Shown: positions 33,309 to 46,733 of the stretch, one piece after another
How positions within the stretch are numbered: the stretch's first letter is position 1
How the letters are laid out: each line of letters begins with the position of its first letter
Assembly: GCF_000340215.1 (NCBI RefSeq)
Contig: NW_006921533.1
Span: 5,259,425-5,323,424, forward strand
DNA from: Pseudocercospora fijiensis CIRAD86
Lineage: Eukaryota; Ascomycota; Dothideomycetes; Mycosphaerellales; Mycosphaerellaceae
Reading direction: 5' to 3'
DNA length: 64,000 bases
Made by a program: the position numbers and the translations under genes
The notes under the pieces: generated by a model
Seen by the model: only the letters and a program-made list of their open reading frames with translations
Databases searched by the model: none
Told to the model about the DNA's origin: nothing

Positions 33309-35869
33309 ATACCGTAGGTACGAACGCAAAATATTTTTACACCGCGGGTGCTCCGCCTATTAGCTATCGCCCGAGTAATATTATCTTTCTAGAGTTAATC
33401 CCTACTCGATCGGATATCGTATAAGAGCTTAAAGGATAATCTTAGACGCCTCGCGAAGTCCTAGGAAGTAACTCTAAAGATATTAATCTAGAAATGCCTC
33501 GTCCTAATATCCTTCTACGTAGTACGGATAAAGGTAAAAAGCTACTTATCGATAGTAATCGCGAGTAGTATAGCGATCTAGCCGAGGGTAAAGTTGATTA
33601 AGTTAACTAATACGACGGATCCGAGTCTTTTTATAGAGGTTTTGTCGATAATAGACTTAACCGACTACTCTATAAAAATATTCTCGATTGTCTCTAGCAT
33701 TCTAAGCTATCGCCCTCCTATATAGTCCTCGTATTACGAGACAGCGATAGAAGGAAGAAAAATGCGATTAAGACTAGAAAGGCTAATCTCCTTCTATATC
33801 TCTAATACCTTAGTCTACCGGATAATGAACTAGACGAGTTGCCTATCTTAATTATCTCTATTTCCTAGATAGCTAGTATTTACTTCCTAGTCTTCCCTAG
33901 ATAGCCTCTCCTCTAAGACATTCTATATCGTCGACCTTCCGAGGATAAGCCGTACTAGCCGAAGCCTATATATACGGAGGGCTTCTTATAGAACGGGATA
34001 GGCGCCCGATAGTCTTCCGCTATAACCTATAGCGCTATAGTAACTAGTCTTTATATAGAATTCCTCTCGTAAGTTGAGCTAAAGAACCGGTACCTCCTCG
34101 CAGTTAGTAATTCCTTTACCTATAAGTCTATAAACTTTACTTTACTATACGCTGCTTTCGACTTCAACTTCTAGATTAGGATCCGCCGTCGTTAACTCGA
34201 TCCTCTTATATAAGCGCTCGATTAGTCCCTAGACGGACTAGAGCAAGCAGTTTAGACTTCCTAGTAGAATAGTATATATACTAGCGTCGAGGAAGAGTAG
34301 TACTATCTTCGGTTCGCCGCGGATAACATCGCTCGTCACTTTTATAGTTTGTAGCACTACGCCCTATTACGCTACGTCTTCGCCTAGATAGATAATTATT
34401 AAGCGTTAAAGAATACAGAGTTAGCATCTCAATTAAAGGGTCGTACTAGAACTCGAATCTATAGGCGCGTACCCGGAAAGGATAAATACTATTTAGGTGT
34501 GTAGCGCTACGAGGGCTAGGCCGAGAGGGCGGCTTAGGTAGTTCAAGCTTGTCTCGAGTAGGCGGAAGAATGTTCTATCTTAGTCGGTAGACCGTCCTTA
34601 TTCTATTAGAGTCGCATATTTCTTACCTCTCCCTCCGATTTGCGTTTCTGTTTTTATTACACTAACTAGTAGTCTTGCTTGCTACTAGTACATCTAGTAA
34701 GTGTTGTCGCCGTCGTTATAATAAGCGGAAGTAGGCAACATGCTCTACTATCGAGGATAGAAGTATTGCTCGTAGCGTCTTCGGCACGTTTACTCTTCGC
34801 CCTTATCGGTTTATAATGCCGCCTTCTTACCCTTCTACCTGCTAATTCCGCTTTAGAGCACTAAACGAGCATTTTCGCCTCTAGGGTACTCGCGTTATTC
34901 GCGCTATTACGCTAACTCGCCGCGCTCTCTTAGAATCTCCTTTTCTTATCGACTACCTACGCGCATTAATATACTAATGCCCGACACTTAATACACTTTT
35001 AGATAGTTATCTCCTACTATGTCCCCGAATAACAATATACAAGTCGTCTATACTAGAAACTAAACCGAGCAGCTAGAAAATGCTATCTTCTAATCCTTTT
35101 AGCCTCTCTTAATTAATAACGAAGCTATAGAGGCGACATCTAGCCGACGCGAATATTTCTATAGCACCTAGGATAGTATTGCGGCCGAGCTCGCTATCGA
35201 TATAGACCTCGAAAATAATACCTATACTAAAGAGAATATTAGTAACGCTAACGCCGACGCCGACTACCTCCCGACTACTATCGATAGGGATTTAGAGGAA
35301 GAGTCCGAGAATAATAACGAGGAGATTGATAGTAGTAGTAGCGTAGGAGAATAGGTAGAAGGTTAGAGCTCCCGCTAGGGTAGGATAAAGACTAATATAA
35401 TCCGCCGACTAACGATATATAATGCTTACGTTACTTAGCACTAGGATTAGAAGTTAAAAGACCTAAAGTCAACCAACCTTAACGTCGTCCGAGTAGCGTA
35501 GGATTAGCTAAAGAGGAAGAGTTACTAGGGCTTCCTAGAAGACCGTAAAAATGATATTAGTGCGGTTGCGGTTACAATAGGCAACAATCGCTATAGCTTC
35601 TATATAAAGCAAGGCAAGCCGGTCTATATTATATATTACGAAGATAAGAGAAAGATCCGATTCGACGGTAGAAAAGGCAAGAAGTATTAAGAATACTTTA
35701 TAGGCTCGTAGTAGTATAATCGCTAATAGCTATCGCAGCCAACTCGTAGCTCTCGTCGCCGTACTTAAGATACCGAGTTTAGAGTTTGTATTCTATAGAA
35801 ATGCACTTAGCCCCCCTTCAAACTTGCATTCTATTAGTAACTAATACCGAAGTTCGATTCTTTTACCGC
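33309..35869 (+). other. RIPped region with plus-strand coding traces, unknown
   Basis: Readable plus-strand pieces include LRSTDKGKKLLIDSNRE, ESFYRGFVDNRLNRLLYKN, DADYLPTTIDRDLEEESENN and, near 35.6 kb, KQGKPVYIIYYEDKRKIRFD. It may be the other half of whatever gene the 12.3-kb element was inserted into, or an older transposon gene. No domain recognised. Confidence 0.35.
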
Positions 35870-36544
35870 TCGATTATAGAACCTCGATTATAGAAGCTCG
35901 ACTAATTGCGGAAGCTCGACTAATCGTAGAATCGATTATAGAAGCTCTTATAGAGCTCGATTATAGAGCACTATTACGGAGCACGATTGTAGAGCACGAT
36001 TGTAGAGTACGATTATAGAGCACGATTATAGAGCTCGATTGTAGAGCTCGATTATAGAGCTCGATTATAGAGCTCGATTTTAGAGCACGATTATAGAGCT
36101 CGATTATAGAGCACTATTACGGAGTACGATTATAGAGCTCGATTATAGAGCACGATTATAGAGCTCGATTATAGAGCTCGATTTTAGAGTACGATTGTAG
36201 AGTACGATTGTAGAGCTCGATTGTAGAGTACGATTATAGAGCTCGATTATAGAGCTCGATTTTAGAGCTCGATTTTAGAGCTCGATTATAGAGCTCGATT
36301 TTAGAGCTCGATTATAGAGCTCGATTATAGAGCTCGATTTTAGAGCTCGATTGTAGAGCTCGATTATAGAGCTCGATTTTAGAGCTCGATTATAGAGCTC
36401 GATTATAGAGCTCGATTATAGAGCTCGATTATAGAGCTCGATTATAGAGCTCGATTATAGAGCTCGATTTTAGAGCTCGATTTTAGAGCTCGATTATAGA
36501 GCTCGATTATAGAGCTCGATTATAGAGCTCGATTTTAGAGCTCG
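35870..36544. repeat. 13-bp satellite array
   Basis: About 50 units of TAGAGCTCGATTA and variants (A/T/G at one or two positions; TAGAGCACGATTA units early on). Each unit contains the palindrome GAGCTC. The variation is mostly between TTA, TTT and TTG, only partly RIP-like. Confidence 0.95.
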
Positions 36545-37299
36545 CCGCTTAAGTTAGTGTAATGCTATAGACGAGGTTTAACTATATACCGTCGCGAATC
36601 AATTTGTCCTAAGTATAGCTATACCTAATAACATTTATAGCTTGAGACGCTATATATACACGTTTAGATCTATTGCGTAGCGGTGCTAGGACTGTAAATT
36701 TTACGTGTACGCTATAGATCTCGATAATACTATTAGCTTCGCCTTTATTAAGGCCGCAGTCGAGCGCTCCTATATTACGTCTTCTTTGTTACTCCTTCTT
36801 AGCATAGTGTTTGTTTAGCATATCGGAGCGCCTAGCCGCCCGGAATCGATGTCTATATCGCGAATTGGTTTATTATATTCATATTTTTACAATTCGACTT
36901 ACTAGTCGCGTAATTACTAGACCGATTCGTAGAACTAAATTACCGAATTACTGCGAAGCCTATAGGTAGGTCTTAAGTCAGTTTATAGTATAGTTAACGG
37001 ATAAAATGGGATATTGGCGCTTTGTAGTATCGTTATAGTTATATTATAGCTACTAGTTGAATCTGTAGCTTCCTTTGCTACCTTTGAAATCAAGTCTCCC
37101 GCCTCGTATATCTAATTCTTATAATCGGGCTAGACCGACACCTAGCCCTATAATAGTCGCGTCTATATCCCTCGTAATTGTAGCATTGCTAAGCTAACTC
37201 TAATTAATGTAGAAATCTATAAAGCCCGTTACTATTATAATTCGCAGTCCGCTTTGCTCGTCGTCTCTCCGATCGAACCCCGATTAGCCTACCTAGCCG

Positions 37300-40200
37300 G
37301 TCCTAGCGACCTGTCTTTCCCGTCTAGGCCGTATCTATAGCCTTCCTCTAGAAAAGGTCGGTTGTCTATCTCGATACTAATCTCGGTGCTAGGAACCTGC
37401 CTTAGCCTAGATTATCTAAGCTATTATCGTCGGTATCTTCGTCCTTACTAGAAAACTTAGTACGCTTACGTATAATAACCTTCCTTTTCGCCGATTTCTT
37501 CCCCTACTTAATCTCCTTAAAGGTACTAAGCATTTAACTAAAGTTCTAGTTAAACTCGACCTTATAGCGGATATTGTACTTATAATATAGGTTAGGGTCG
37601 TATATCCTTACTACTTGAATTGTCTATTTCTTCTCTTTTCTAGTAGCTACTTCGCGGAAGAAGCGAGAAATAGTCTAGATTGTCTCGTTAATTATCTATA
37701 TAGGGTCGACGAATACTACTATACTACCCTACTATAGATTAATACTAGTACTATAGATAGGCGTAGTCGAGAAGATCTATATTGTACTACTGTCCTAATC
37801 GCGCTAGAAGTCCTTAACTAAGCCCTAGATATTCTTATCGCTAGCTCTAAGGAACACAACTAACAATCTATCTTTCTAGGCTTTAAGGGCGAAGATTTTT
37901 ATAATTAGGGGGGATAAACCGAAGGCTCTACCCTTTCTACCGATAGTCTTAGGGTCGGCTATTTGCTTTTCGATAATCCGCGCCTTTAAGGCCGCGTATC
38001 TCTCGCTGCCGGCGACTAATTTATCTAGATATTAGATAATAGGGTTATCGTCTTCGTTATCGAATAAATCTAGGATTTCGGCTTATTCGATAGTAAAGCG
38101 CAATCGAAAGTCGTCCTACTTGCAATTAACGAATATATTCCTCGACTCTCCTTTCTCGTTTTTTTGCTCTTCGTAGTATCCTATATTCTTTAAAGCCTAA
38201 TTTCTCTTTATTATAGATATACGATTAAGTGCCGCGAGGGAGATCTTTTTATAGAATACATCGTTTAGTATTAACGGGAGCAGGGTATTAAGGCGTAGTA
38301 TAGTTAGCTCCCGAAAGTATTAGCGCCTACTATCCTTCGCTTTCGATTCTTTCAACCTCGACTACTCGTCTACCTCGCGCCGATTAATCTCTTCGCGGTA
38401 TTCTACCGTTAAAGGCGTCGGGTAGGCTTCTTTTAGATTATTCTTGTTAGGCAGGTTTATAATAAGCTGTCCGTTGAACTATTCGGAGGCGAAATCTCTC
38501 CGAATTATTACTTGCTTAAGGTCCTCGGATAGCTAACCTGCCTCTTAGTCTACTTCTTAACCTTTGCTACTGTTCCTTAGTACTGTAATAGTTTTTATAC
38601 GCCTATCGAAGGCTTCGCTATCGAGCTTCTATAGCGTTTAGTATACCTTCTAGCTTCTATTCTTATCCTCGTCGCCGTTGTTATTACGCTCGGAAAAGTA
38701 CTATAGAATCTTTAGCGGGCTAGCTAAGGCTCGTACGCTACTATTATAGAACGTACCCGAAAATGCTTAGAATTCGGCATTGCCGAGTACATTGCTATTG
38801 AGTTATAGTAAGTATAAATAAAGGCTAGTCCCCTCGCTATAGTTTTAGTAAATCTCGTCTATAGCGACGAAGCATACCGAGATAAGAACTCGCCTTCTAT
38901 TATATATCTTTTTTCTTTCCTATCTACTTAAACTTTTTATTAGGAACTTATCGGTTTTTAGTTTACCCGAGATATGCTTTCGTACGTCGATATACGACCG
39001 GTAGTTACTTAAACTATCGAGCGCGTAGTTAAGCGTTATCGGATTGCTATTAGTAAAAAGGACGTATTTATATAGATCTAGTAGTGCCTCCGTATACTAG
39101 AACTTTGCAACCTCTTTATTAGTCGGCTAGTCTTCTAGGTATCTATTAAACATTCTATATTTATCGCGAGCTTTAGCAAAGTTCTACTTCTTTCCCTAAC
39201 TATACGTAAGACCGTAGTTCTCGGCCTACTCCTTATATAGTCGGAGGTAGCGCTCGTTATAGAGAATTATTTCTAAATCGGCTTTCTTTAGATTAATAGC
39301 TATTGCGAACTTGTTAATAAAGTTTACGCTAGATATACCTTTCGATAGAAGCACTACCTCTTAGATACCTTTAGTAACGGTCTAGCGTTTAGCTATGCTT
39401 CCCGGGTAGTAAGGGCAATCTAAGCCGTCGCGTACGCGACGTCCGGGGCATAACTTATACTTCGGGTCGTATAGGAGATTAGCTAGCTAATACGCGAGCT
39501 CTAAGGATGCTTTAAGGCTCTCGATAATCTGCTCGGGCTTCTTATCCTTAAAGTTTTCTCGTTTGCTTATTATCTATCTCTACTTCCGAATCTTATTATA
39601 TTTCTTGTATTAGCGTCGGTTAATTATAAGGAGCGTGAATACAATAATCGACTTGCCCCCGGATATAAAGTTACTATAAAAGAAGCTATAGAGACGATTC
39701 TAGACTTCGGGCGTATATCGCGCTATAATCGCCTAAAGCTATAATACTCTAGGCTAGTAGTCCTCGTTAAATGCCTAGACTAGCACTTTAAACCGCGGAT
39801 CCTATAGATCTTCTATAGAGTAGCTAAAAAAGTCGGCTATTAGCTATAGATACTTAGCCTTTATATAAGTAAGTTGTTCCTTCGATCGGTTTGCGAAGCT
39901 CGCGTAAAAATCGTCGTCGTCTATATACTCGATCCTATTATTTTTTAAATCTAAATATTCGCTATCCTCTTCTCGCCTAGACGATGCTTTAGACTCTTCG
40001 TCTCCTAATAACTCTACCAGGACGTCCTTTGTCCTAATAGCGGATAATATAGAGGGAGAGGCTAGAGCTAGGTGTATATAGGCGGGCATTAACGTAGACG
40101 TCTAGCTAGCGTAATGCTAATTGCTAACGTTTTCGATCGAGCTATAATTAGGCTTGCTATTAGACGAGACTGCGAGTATTGTCTTCTCTTAATTCATGCC

Positions 40201-42310
40201 TAGCTCTATATTTATATTCTTGCCGCTATTATAGCTGTCTATCGGTACGGCGTCTTATACGGGTATACCTTATATAGACGTGCCTTTCGCGGGTATGTCT
40301 TATATCTAGATATCTTGCATCTCGACGTCTTATAGTTCTAGTAAGGGTGTGTCTTGCATTTCGATGTCTTCGGTATACGATAGCGACGCCGCTTGATTCT
40401 CGTTATTAGGGATATCGTCGACATCTATATCCTTACCGATGTTACTATATCGCGTATACTCCTATAAAGCTCTATGCTCTTATCCTACGTTATCGACTTC
40501 TTCGATCGGATTAGGATCGGAGTTAATATACTATACCTGCTCCTCTAAAACTCTATACTCTTATCCTATATTATCGACTTCTCCGTTTAGATTTAGATCG
40601 AAGTTAATATACTGCGTCTGCTCTCCTAAAGCTCTATACTCCTACTCTGCATCGCTATTCTCGGCCGCTAAAGTCTAATAGCGGTATGCATATCGCGCAA
40701 ACAGTCCTAGAACTTAATGCTCTAGCCCTAGACTAGCTAGGTCCTCGATCGAGGCTCGATCGAAGGAGTAGTACGCCCTAGGCATACCTAAAGATCCGTA
40801 GTTGTTATACTCTCTACTCGAAGGTAGATAGAACATGTTGTGTATTTTACGTAGAGGTAAAAGCTTATACTTCTTCTATAGCTATATATCCTTCTCGCCC
40901 GACTTGCGCTTACGACGACTAGCGAATATAAAAGGGCGAGCCTTAGCAATTATCTTATCGTTTATCGCCGCGATTTCCTCTTCTATATTATTGCTACTCG
41001 GCGATATATTATCTAATGCCTAGATAGTTACCGTCCGGCATATTGAAGTCGGCAAGTTATAGAAGAGGTAGGTAACCGCAGTATAGAGGTCGTCGTCGTC
41101 TAAGATTGTAGATAATTTCCTAGTCTAAGGATCGCAGTAGATAAGTGTATCCGTCCGATTACTAAACGCGATCTTCTTCGAAGCCTTACTCTTTAGCTTA
41201 GCTAGATTCAACTCGCTAGTACCCCTAAAACTCTACCTTAGGGGCAACAATGTTATAAGACTAACTATAAAGGACTCGGGATTGCGAGGATTACGAGAAA
41301 CGCTAGGATCTATTTGCTCCTAACCGCGTTACTATAGCTAGGACGTAGCGAACACTCTAATAGAAGTATATTCGGTAAATGTCGGCCGCTTCTCTTCTAA
41401 AGCTTCCTATTCGTTGTTATCTTTATTACTATTATCGTTGTTGATATCTAGACTCCGTACTATACGCTATATATCGTTAACTAAGGGGAGTCGAGATTAG
41501 CGAGTAATTAGTAGATTGCGAAGTAATAGCCTTCGCTAGAAAAGGCGTCTAGGCTCGGTACGACCGTATAGAGTAGATCCTATCGCATCGGGTATAATAT
41601 AATCGGAACGTAATACTACTAATAGTACTAATAGCGCCGATAGAAGGGCTAGTATATCTCTACCGCGGCTATAGAGAGGAGACTCTAATTTGTTTGTATT
41701 TAACGTAGTCCGAAGTAATAGCGATACTAGTGAAGAGCGCTACTTACTTATAGCGCGTCGGCGTACGCTATAATCCGTATTACGAGTATCTATCTCGTTA
41801 CCTACGCCGAGTCCTACCGACCTCTATAAAAGGCGCTCCCTAATTATAGGGCCTATACTAGGCTTAGGATTTATAGTATTAGCGTTATTAGCGTTAAATC
41901 TTAGCCCTATTCGCGACTCGGAACTTAGAGGTAGTAGTAGACTAGATCTAGTCGTACTCGCTATAGGAAGTTTAGACGCCGACGTACTTAATAGCTTAAA
42001 TATAGAATATTTGCTATTAAGAGTGATTTATTAAGCTTTATATTCCTCTACGGTCTTTTTTAACTTCTTATCCTAGTTCTAGAGGTCCGATAGGAAGGCG
42101 AAAAACATATTATAGTAGTACTAGAGATCGAATCTACTACTCTATTCTATAGTTAGTTTAAGCCTATCGAAGAATTCTAAAGCTAGTTCCGATACGCAAG
42201 ATTTCCTCTTCTCCTTCTATAGTTCGGTTCTTATATCGTAGTCCTAATTATAGAAGCCTTCTACTCTACTAGCTTCCTAGGCAGTTCGTTTAATTTCTTT
42301 TTCTAGGCTA
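37300..42310 (-). pseudogene. RIPped SNF2-like helicase gene
   Basis: Long minus-strand frame with TAG/TAA-only breaks. An N-terminal Arg/Ser-rich region (40.1-42.3 kb) is followed by a helicase-like core. It shows GGKSIIVFTLLI (motif I remnant, near 39.65 kb), a Cys-containing segment CPGRRVRDGLDCPYYPGS, VAIDEIY near 38.85 kb (DEAH-type motif II with His changed to Tyr), AFSGTFYN near 38.76 kb (motif III, SGTP with Pro changed), VYQTLWKLDSEAFDRR and VIIRRDFASEWF. This order matches SNF2-family ATPases repeated in some fungal genomes. The helicase C domain should follow toward 36.6-37.3 kb, but I cannot read it. The frame at 40089-39844 is the longest undisturbed piece. Family assignment is moderate. 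Confidence 0.55.
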
Positions 42311-42407
42311 GAGCCCCTTCTTAGGAACCGCTAAAGTAATTGTATAGGCTTTGCCGACTACGCCTATTTATCGAAGTTAATCTCGTCTTTCGTAGCTATA
42401 GTTACTA

Positions 42408-42620
42408 CGCTACGATACGCTACGATACGCTACGATGCGCTACGATGCGCTGCGATGCGCTACGATGCGCTATAATACGGTGCGATGCGATACACTACGA
42501 TGCGATACGATACGCTATAATGCGCTACGATGCGATACGCTGCGATACGATACGCTACGATGCGATGCGCTGCGATGCGATGCGCTACGATGCGATACGC
42601 TGCGATGCGATGCGATACGA
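42408..42620. repeat. Degenerate 5/10-bp repeat (TACGATGCGC type)
   Basis: Tandem GATGC/GATAC/GCTAC pentamers. It creates long artificial open frames on both strands (R/C/D/A-rich), which are not genes. Confidence 0.9.
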
Positions 42621-42849
42621 CGTTGTTATTATTATAGAAAGCCTTGTATCGTTAGAGGCGAGAATTATTAGGGCAGAATGCGGCCCGCTAATCTACCCGC
42701 CGACAGGGATTAGACGAAGTTTATCTCTACGACAGGTTCCCTCAATCTTAACAGACCTTAAACGCATCCCTTATAAGTATAGGGACAACCTTGTCTCTCT
42801 TCTTCTCTATTTTACTATTAGGTTACGGCTAGACTTTGCCGGCTATCCT

Positions 42850-44150
42850 AGATCTAACGCTATTATTCTTATTATTATCCTTATATAAGATGCTTAATAC
42901 AAGCATCTTACGATAGCGCTTTAGCTTTATACAAAGCTTTGTAGTTCTATCTGCCGCCGCCTCGATTCCCTAATGCAGAATCGTCTTACGCTTCCTAGCA
43001 TTAAATAACTGAATTATCTACTATAAGCGCTTGTCGGTAGTAAGCGTATACTTCTTAACCTCGCCGTCCTTATAGTATATATAACCTCTTCCCTAGGTTA
43101 TGCCCTCTACTACAATTTTCTTAACCGCTGTTACTATAATCTTCGCTATCTCTAGGTTTTTCTATTTACCCGATTCAATCTCGCTAACTAAACCCTTATC
43201 GATAGAGAAGAGATTAGCCGCCCTCGCGTTGTGTGTATATACTCCTTGCTATCCTTGTTACAAACTAGCGAAAGGACGCGAGTCCGCTATACGGTACTTA
43301 TAATCGGAGCGCGCTTCTTCGATAGCGACTTTCCCTAATAATTTTTACGTCTAGCGAGGTCTTCTACGTCTTTCTCTTTTCGATTAGCCTTTTTATACTC
43401 TTTACTATACTTGCACTATAGCTTCCGTAAGCCGAGTTGTTTAGCATCTACTATCCTTAGCTCCCTACTTCGCATTTTGGCTTACTAATACGCGATGCTG
43501 TCCTCGAGTAAACGATGCCGTACCTTAGACGATAGACGTACTATAGTCTCGGGTTCTTCGAATAACCTGCTATCGGCATTAGTAAGAATCGAGAGCGTTT
43601 CGTTATCGGCAAACCGATTTCTCTCGGTAAGGATTATTAACGCTTCGAACTCCCGCAAGTTAGTCGGGGTTGTATAGTACTTAAGGAAGCGGGCCCTAAT
43701 ATAGTTTGCAGCCTACTTAAAGAAAATCTTGTTGCTTTTCGCCTTATCTAGCTACTAGACTATAAGCTATTTATTGCGACGGATATCGAATTTCTCTAGG
43801 CGGCTCTCGTTAGCTTCGGATACGATAAGAGGGCTATAAATATTAGCAGATTGCCTTATAACTACTAAGCTCGATGCTGTAACTTACGTCTTAATACGGA
43901 GACCCTCGCGGACGATCCTCTTAAAGTTGTTATACTCCGTCTAAGTATAGTTCTTTAGGCGAATATAATCGAGCTTACTAATATAATTGCTACTAGTTTA
44001 CTTCTCTAGGACTTCGTAGACTTCGTTATAGTCTATAAATAGGCGTTAGCCTACTCTCGGCACGTCCGGATCGTTTGTTATAGCGCTGTTATATCTACTA
44101 TATAGTAATAGTCGGGTTCTGTGCGTGTCGGGTAAGTAGGGAGTCGTCGC
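42850..44150 (-). pseudogene. Decayed minus-strand gene, unknown product
   Basis: Minus frame with TAG-only breaks from about 44.15 kb down. It reads RLFIDYNEVYEVLEKQ, SNYISKLDYIRLKNYTQTEY, NNFKRIVREGLRIKTQV, EANESRLEKFDIRRNKQLIV, REFEALIILTERNRFADNET and a basic C-terminal half. It is Lys/Arg-rich and helical-looking. No family recognised. It is divergent from the frame starting near 44390. Confidence 0.4.
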
Positions 44151-44159
44151 TTACTAGAA

Positions 44160-44390
44160 CTAGGCGAGATGTTAATTTAGGCAATCATTTCACTCCTCTG
44201 CGGTAGTTACTTACTGTCTGTCCGCTATTTCACTTCCGCTGTTTCTCCCTATAAGCTATTACTCTGCTCTTCCTTATATAAGTATTTAGAGTACTCTAGC
44301 AATTACAACACTATTCTAACCCTGTACCCCTTTGTCTTACCCGTCGCCTTTCCCTTTTATACCTACATTAGCTTTTCATCTCTTAGTTAT
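44160..44390. promoter_or_regulatory. Shared promoter-like gap between divergent remnants
   Basis: About 230 bp, pyrimidine-rich, noticeably less RIPped than its surroundings (several CA and TG retained), with a TATATAAG box at about 44275. It sits between two divergent decayed genes, as expected for a bidirectional promoter. Confidence 0.4.
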
Positions 44391-45400
44391 CGAAACTACG
44401 CAACCCTAAAGCTATCTTACGGTTTTTAAGAGGATGTAGTCGCTAGGTATATAGCCTTACTACTTTATCTTAATTCAAACTCTATCCTCGAAAAGCTAAC
44501 TCTTCTTAAAGATACTATCGAGGCCGCCCGTATAGTCGGAGGTCTACCTCGCGCGACATTATTCTATCTCGAGTATTTGCCTACTAAGCTTAGCGATCTC
44601 GTCTATTTTAAGAAGCTAGTAGAGTATACCTATATTATTCTCGGTCGCTAGGATAACTTAGTTGCCTCTACCCTTATAGTAGACCCGAACGTCTTAGAGT
44701 ATAAGGAACTAAGTAGCGTTCGTAGCCTTATCGTCGAATACATTATTGCTATTAGCCGCTAGAAAGGTCGCGAAGTCTTCCGCTCCCGATATATCTTCTT
44801 CGAAACTCATTAATTCTATACCTATATCGACATTGCCTCTAGGTATTCTATTCTAGCAGGCATTATTAATACGAAGAGGTTCCGCACGTTTAGCGACAGA
44901 TTCCTCTTATTAGCCTCCTCTACTCGCCCTATCGTATATATCTAACCTAATATTAAGATACATATCTCTTTCGCTAAGGTCGCATATTTAATATATTCGT
45001 ATTAGGAGCCGTTTATTAAGTCCTTCGCCTATTATCCTCGTCTAATTCTATTAGCCGAGATAGAGTTTTCTATAGCTAATACGAACTTTTTACGCGATAT
45101 AGGCGAGAAGGAGGAGTAGGAGAAGTAGCGTAGACTTATAAGTCGTATACTAGAGGAGATAGTCGCGCTAGGTAGTTAGTTGTACGCCGAAGATCTGCGT
45201 AACGGTATGCTAGATACGGACAGATTAAGTAGTCTCTAGAGTAGACCTATAGGAATTGAGCCGTTCGATAGAACGGTTAATACGAGTATTACTCGAACCG
45301 TCCTTAGGGTAATAAAAGAGCAGATTAGTACTTTCCTCTAGCTCTATATCGCGTTATAGCTTCTCGCGACGTCGACTCGATAAGGGTAGAGAGAGAAGTC
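44390..45400 (+). pseudogene. Decayed plus-strand gene, unknown product
   Basis: Plus frame reading ALLLYLNSNSILEKLTLLKD, TIEAARIVGGLPRATLFYLE, TLIVDPNVLEYKELSSVRSL, FRSRYIFFETH, IDIASRYSILAGIINTKRF and ISFAKVAYLIYSY, with stops only at TAG. Moderately hydrophobic, with several aromatic-rich segments. No family recognised. Confidence 0.4.
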
Positions 45401-45469
45401 GGCGGCAGATTTCGTTAACATTATAGGTTGATTTCGATTAGTTAAGTTTCGAATGTATAGTATACTTAA

Positions 45470-46125
45470 AATCGAAAATCGAAGAAAATCGAAAAGAAAA
45501 CAAAAACCCGGGATTCAATTATTTAAGAATATAGCGAGATTCGGAAAAAAAAATATATAGAGATCGAAGATATATCGAAACGGATCGAGAATCGAAGAAA
45601 AACCCGTAATCGAAGAAAACCCCGTAATCGAAGAAAAATCGAGAATCGAAGAAAAATCGAGAATCGAAGAAAAATCGAAAATCGAAGAAAAATCGAGAAT
45701 CGAAGAAAAATCGAGAATCGAAGAAAAATCGAGAATCGAAGAAAAACCGGAAATCGAAGAAAAACCGGAAATCGAAGAAAAACCGGGAATCGAAGAAAAA
45801 CCGGGAATCGAAATCGAAGAAAACTAGGAATCGAAATCGAAGAAAACCGGGAATCGAAATCGAAGAAAACCGGGAATCGAAGAAAAACCGGAAATTAAAG
45901 AAAACCGGGAATCGAAGACAAACCGAGAATCGAAGAAAAACCGGAAATCGAAGAAAAACCGGGAATCGAAGAAAACCGAGAATCGAAATCGAAGAAAACT
46001 AGGAATCGAAGAAAACTAGGAATCGAAATCGAAGAAAACTAGGAATCGAAGAAAACCGAGAATCGAAGACAAACCTAGGAATCGAAGAAAATCCGGGAAT
46101 TAAAGAAAACCCGGGAATCTAAGAA
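45470..46125. repeat. 18-bp minisatellite (GAATCGAAGAAAAAYCGR)
   Basis: About 35 units of 17-24 bp, purine-rich on the plus strand, with variants that add an AATCGA step. The left end is degenerate. Confidence 0.92.
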
Positions 46126-46216
46126 TAATCGTAAGCTATTAGAAGCTAGTCTCTATCTTATAGGCTAGTTACTAGGTAGCTCGCTAATAGGATTACTAAG
46201 TCGTCGCCGCTAAGTA

Positions 46217-46700
46217 TACGTAGTACGTAAGTATTATAGTTAAGCTACTTCTATAAGAGCTAGCGTATAATACCTAGTTAAGCTACTTCTATAAGAGCTA
46301 GCGTATAATACCTAGTTAAGCTACTTATATAAGAGCTATTAAGCTACTTCTACGAGAGCTAGCGTATAAGAAACTAACTATAGCCTATACTAGAAATAGT
46401 ACTAGAAATAGTACTAGAATTAGTACTAGAAATAGTATTTAATAAGGTCCTTCCTTACTACTCTTCTATTATATCCTTATAAGCTCGCTAAGTAGCCTTA
46501 GTTTTAAGTATATTAAGTATATTGCTTTAGCTATTAACGTACTTACTAATAAGGGCTCGTAAATAGTCGTAGTTATCGACGGTTATAGGTATCGTAGTTA
46601 AGCTACTTCTACGAGTACTAGTAGTAGCGAATGCCTAGTTAAGCTACTTCTATAAGTACTAGTTAAGCTACTTCTACGAGTAATACTACGATCTAATAAC
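46217..46700. repeat. 38-bp tandem and dispersed repeat
   Basis: Units beginning AGTTAAGCTACTTCTATAAG followed by AGCTAGCGTATAATACCT, first in tandem (46217-46345), then as shorter AGTTAAGCTACTTCTA pieces to about 46680. Confidence 0.85.
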
Positions 46701-46733
46701 TAGAAACTAATACTTATTTGGTTAAGTGCGTAG

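Noticed and set aside
35870..36544. CRISPR-like appearance of regular short repeats
   Set aside because: Units are contiguous 13-mers with no spacers, in a fungal repeat domain.
42340..42888. 182-codon plus-strand frame rich in Arg, Cys and Asp
   Set aside because: Most of it is translated from a 5/10-bp repeat and has no coding support.
45470..46125. Telomeric or centromeric repeat
   Set aside because: The 18-bp purine-rich unit does not resemble TTAGGG-type repeats, and nothing links it directly to a centromere.
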